From the NCBI GenBank assembly GCA_964583095.1, contig CAZOVB010000023.1:6580-70579 (forward strand): a stretch of 64,000 nucleotides of DNA, written 5' to 3'. The first letter of the stretch is position 1. The number at the start of each line of letters is the position of its first letter. Under the pieces are notes generated by a model that ran no database searches, was not told where the DNA came from, and saw nothing but the letters and a program-made list of their open reading frames with translations. Source of the DNA: CAZOVB01 sp964583095. GTDB lineage: Bacteria; Planctomycetota; Phycisphaerae; SM23-33. Shown one piece after another: positions 62,709 through 64,000 of this stretch. The position numbers were made by a program, and so were the translations under genes.

Positions 62709-62734
62709 GGCGATGAGATTCGAACTCACGACAT
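62709..62734 (-). repeat. tRNA 3'-end fragment, copy B
   Basis: On the minus strand it reads as a T-arm GTGAG-TTCGAAT-CTCAT followed by CGCCCGC, a plausible acceptor strand. A 5' acceptor half (GCGGGCG) is not found within 100 bases upstream, so only the 3' end remains. 24 of 26 bases match copy A. Confidence 0.6.
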
Positions 62735-62920
62735 TCACGTTGGCAAAACTCTGCTTAGGTTGTCTATAGCTATGCCAGGCAAACACTTACGACAATCGCT
62801 TTCCTCGGAGTGCCGAAAACGGTGACAAGGTGGCACCTGATTCTAACACTTTGGCATGATTGGCCTTACAGCCAATTACCGTAGGACGCCCGGCCGCTCA
62901 AGATCGCCTTCGAAAACCTG

Positions 62921-62949
62921 TTGACTAGTAAAGGTTGTGGCCGTATCTT
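62921..62949 (+). promoter_or_regulatory. promoter of the Fic gene
   Basis: TTGACT at 62921-62926, 17-base spacer, TATCTT at 62944-62949, leaving a leader of about 43 bases with AAGGG before the ATG. Confidence 0.55.
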
Positions 62950-62998
62950 TTATTAGCGATGGCCGCTATTCAAGCGGGCTTTCACAAGGGCGAACGCT

Positions 62999-64000
62999 AT
63001 GAAAGCGACGGGCACCTACATCACGACATCGACAGCAGGCGAATCCTTCAAGGCCTTCGTGCCGAATCCGCTGCCGCCGGACCCGCCGATCGCGCTGGCG
63101 AGCAAGGACCATGATCTGATCGAGAAAGCCAACCGCGCCCTCGGCCGGCTCGACGGCGTCACGACGCTCCTGCCGGACGTGTCGCTGTTCCTGTACTTCT
63201 ACGTTCGCAAGGAGGCCGTGCTGTCGTCACAGATCGAGGGTACCCAGTCGTCCTTCTCCGACCTGCTGCTTCACGAGGAGTCCCTGGCCCCCGGCGTGCC
63301 GCTGGACGACGTGCAGGAGGTCAGCAACTACGTCGCCGCCATGAACCACGGGCTCAAGCGGCTTCGGGAGGATAGCTTTCCGCTGTCGCTCCGCCTGATC
63401 CGCGAAATGCACAAGGTGCTGCTGTCGAAGGGGCGCGGCAGCGACAAGACGCCCGGCGAGTTCCGGCGCAGCCAGAACTGGCTGGGCGGCACCCGGCCGG
63501 GCAACGCCCGGTTCGTTCCGCCACCGCCCGACCACGTGGCTGAGTGCATGAGCAACCTGGAGAAGCTCTTGCACGACCAGCCAAGTCGAACGCCAGTGCT
63601 GATCAAGGCGGCGCTGGCGCACGTGCAGTTCGAGACGATCCACCCGTTTCTGGATGGCAACGGCCGACTGGGCCGGTTGCTGATCACGCTGATACTCTGC
63701 GCCGAGGGGGCGCTGGCCCAGCCGCTGCTGTACCTGAGCCTGTTCTTCAAGCAGCACCGCCAGGAGTACTACGACCGCCTCGATGCAGTGCGGCTCAAGG
63801 GCGACTGGCTCCGTTGGCTCCGCTTCTTCCTGGAGGGTGTGGAGCAGACGGCCCAACAGGCCGCCGATACGGCCGGGCGCATCCTGAAGCTGTTCGACGA
63901 GGACCGTCGGAAGATCGAAGACCTGGGCCGCAAGGCCAGCTCGGCGCACCGTGTGCATGACCTGCTCCGGCGGCACCCGATCACGACGATCTCGAATGCG
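62999..64000 (+). CDS. Fic family protein (3' end outside the window)
   Basis: 334 residues are visible. The Fic core motif HPFLDGNGRLGR is complete (catalytic H215), so AMP transfer or a related nucleotide transfer to protein hydroxyls is expected. The N-terminal inhibitory helix SSQIEGTQSS carries the (S/T)xxxE(G/N) signature that keeps such enzymes off until relieved. The remainder is helical, and a C-terminal winged helix would be expected beyond the edge (the last residues RVHDLLRRHPITTISNA look like its start). The ATG at 62999 follows AAGGG. It lies next to a tRNA fragment, in likely acquired DNA. Confidence 0.92.
   Translation, partial: MKATGTYITTSTAGESFKAFVPNPLPPDPPIALASKDHDLIEKANRALGRLDGVTTLLPDVSLFLYFYVRKEAVLSSQIEGTQSSFSDLLLHEESLAPGVPLDDVQEVSNYVAAMNHGLKRLREDSFPLSLRLIREMHKVLLSKGRGSDKTPGEFRRSQNWLGGTRPGNARFVPPPPDHVAECMSNLEKLLHDQPSRTPVLIKAALAHVQFETIHPFLDGNGRLGRLLITLILCAEGALAQPLLYLSLFFKQHRQEYYDRLDAVRLKGDWLRWLRFFLEGVEQTAQQAADTAGRILKLFDEDRRKIEDLGRKASSAHRVHDLLRRHPITTISNA

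Larger units (their letters stand above)
62437..62998. other. 562-base gap with tRNA remnant and Fic promoter
   Basis: No complete gene is supported. On the minus strand a stretch at about 62450-62620 has coding-like composition (GQAVLGIDTPIIDPTANDSEFKHRV) without a credible start and may be a degraded gene. It also holds the terminator-like hairpin (62668-62698), tRNA fragment copy B (62709-62734) and the promoter of the Fic gene. Confidence 0.5.

Noticed and set aside
1..64000. CRISPR array or insertion sequence
   Set aside because: No regularly spaced direct repeats, no transposase, and no terminal inverted repeats with a transposase-like frame were seen on either strand.

Overview
The window is GC-rich chromosomal DNA, most likely from a planctomycete of the Phycisphaerae type. 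The evidence is a LEPR-XLL surface protein fused to a DUF4347-like domain, a membrane Ser/Thr kinase with a large extracellular sensor, baeRF, DUF72 and AmmeMemoRadiSam genes, and a family of giant secreted parallel beta-helix proteins. No rRNA, intact tRNA, CRISPR array or insertion sequence is visible.

Layout. 1-629: edge of an unknown gene and a Pmp3-type membrane peptide. 751-5495: secreted beta-helix/LamG protein divergent from an MFS transporter. 5599-18013: housekeeping and signalling genes (kinase, BatA-like protein, amrS, dprA, dus, two flavodoxin-like proteins, a pentein-fold enzyme, a methyltransferase). 18010-32652: carbohydrate region with L-arabinose isomerase, a DUF485 + sodium/solute symporter pair (the symporter carries a one-base frameshift), and three more beta-helix/LamG paralogues. 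32687-43267: a secreted unknown, a second MFS transporter, a URO-D-like protein, then the LEPR-XLL protein followed by a hybrid histidine kinase. 43281-50066: heavy-metal RND efflux operon with a Cys-rich small protein. 50139-59014: TPR protein, UDP-GlcNAc 2-epimerase, baeRF/OB-fold/DUF72 cluster, TspO, sulfotransferase, alkaline phosphatase, YibE/F. 59083-64000: an accessory segment with two near-identical tRNA 3'-end fragments, a coupled methyltransferase/radical-SAM pair, a HARE-HTH protein and a Fic protein cut by the window end.

How it fits together. The four beta-helix/LamG proteins share their whole layout and motifs and are probably exported polysaccharide-binding or -cleaving proteins. 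AraA and the symporter would handle products, with arabinose as the only sugar directly indicated. The best candidates for an undescribed system are this protein family, and the methyltransferase/radical-SAM pair at 59191-61679, which has its own palindrome-covered, apparently leaderless promoter and lies between the tRNA fragments. Several genes have a -10 box about 7 bases before ATG and no Shine-Dalgarno, suggesting leaderless mRNAs.
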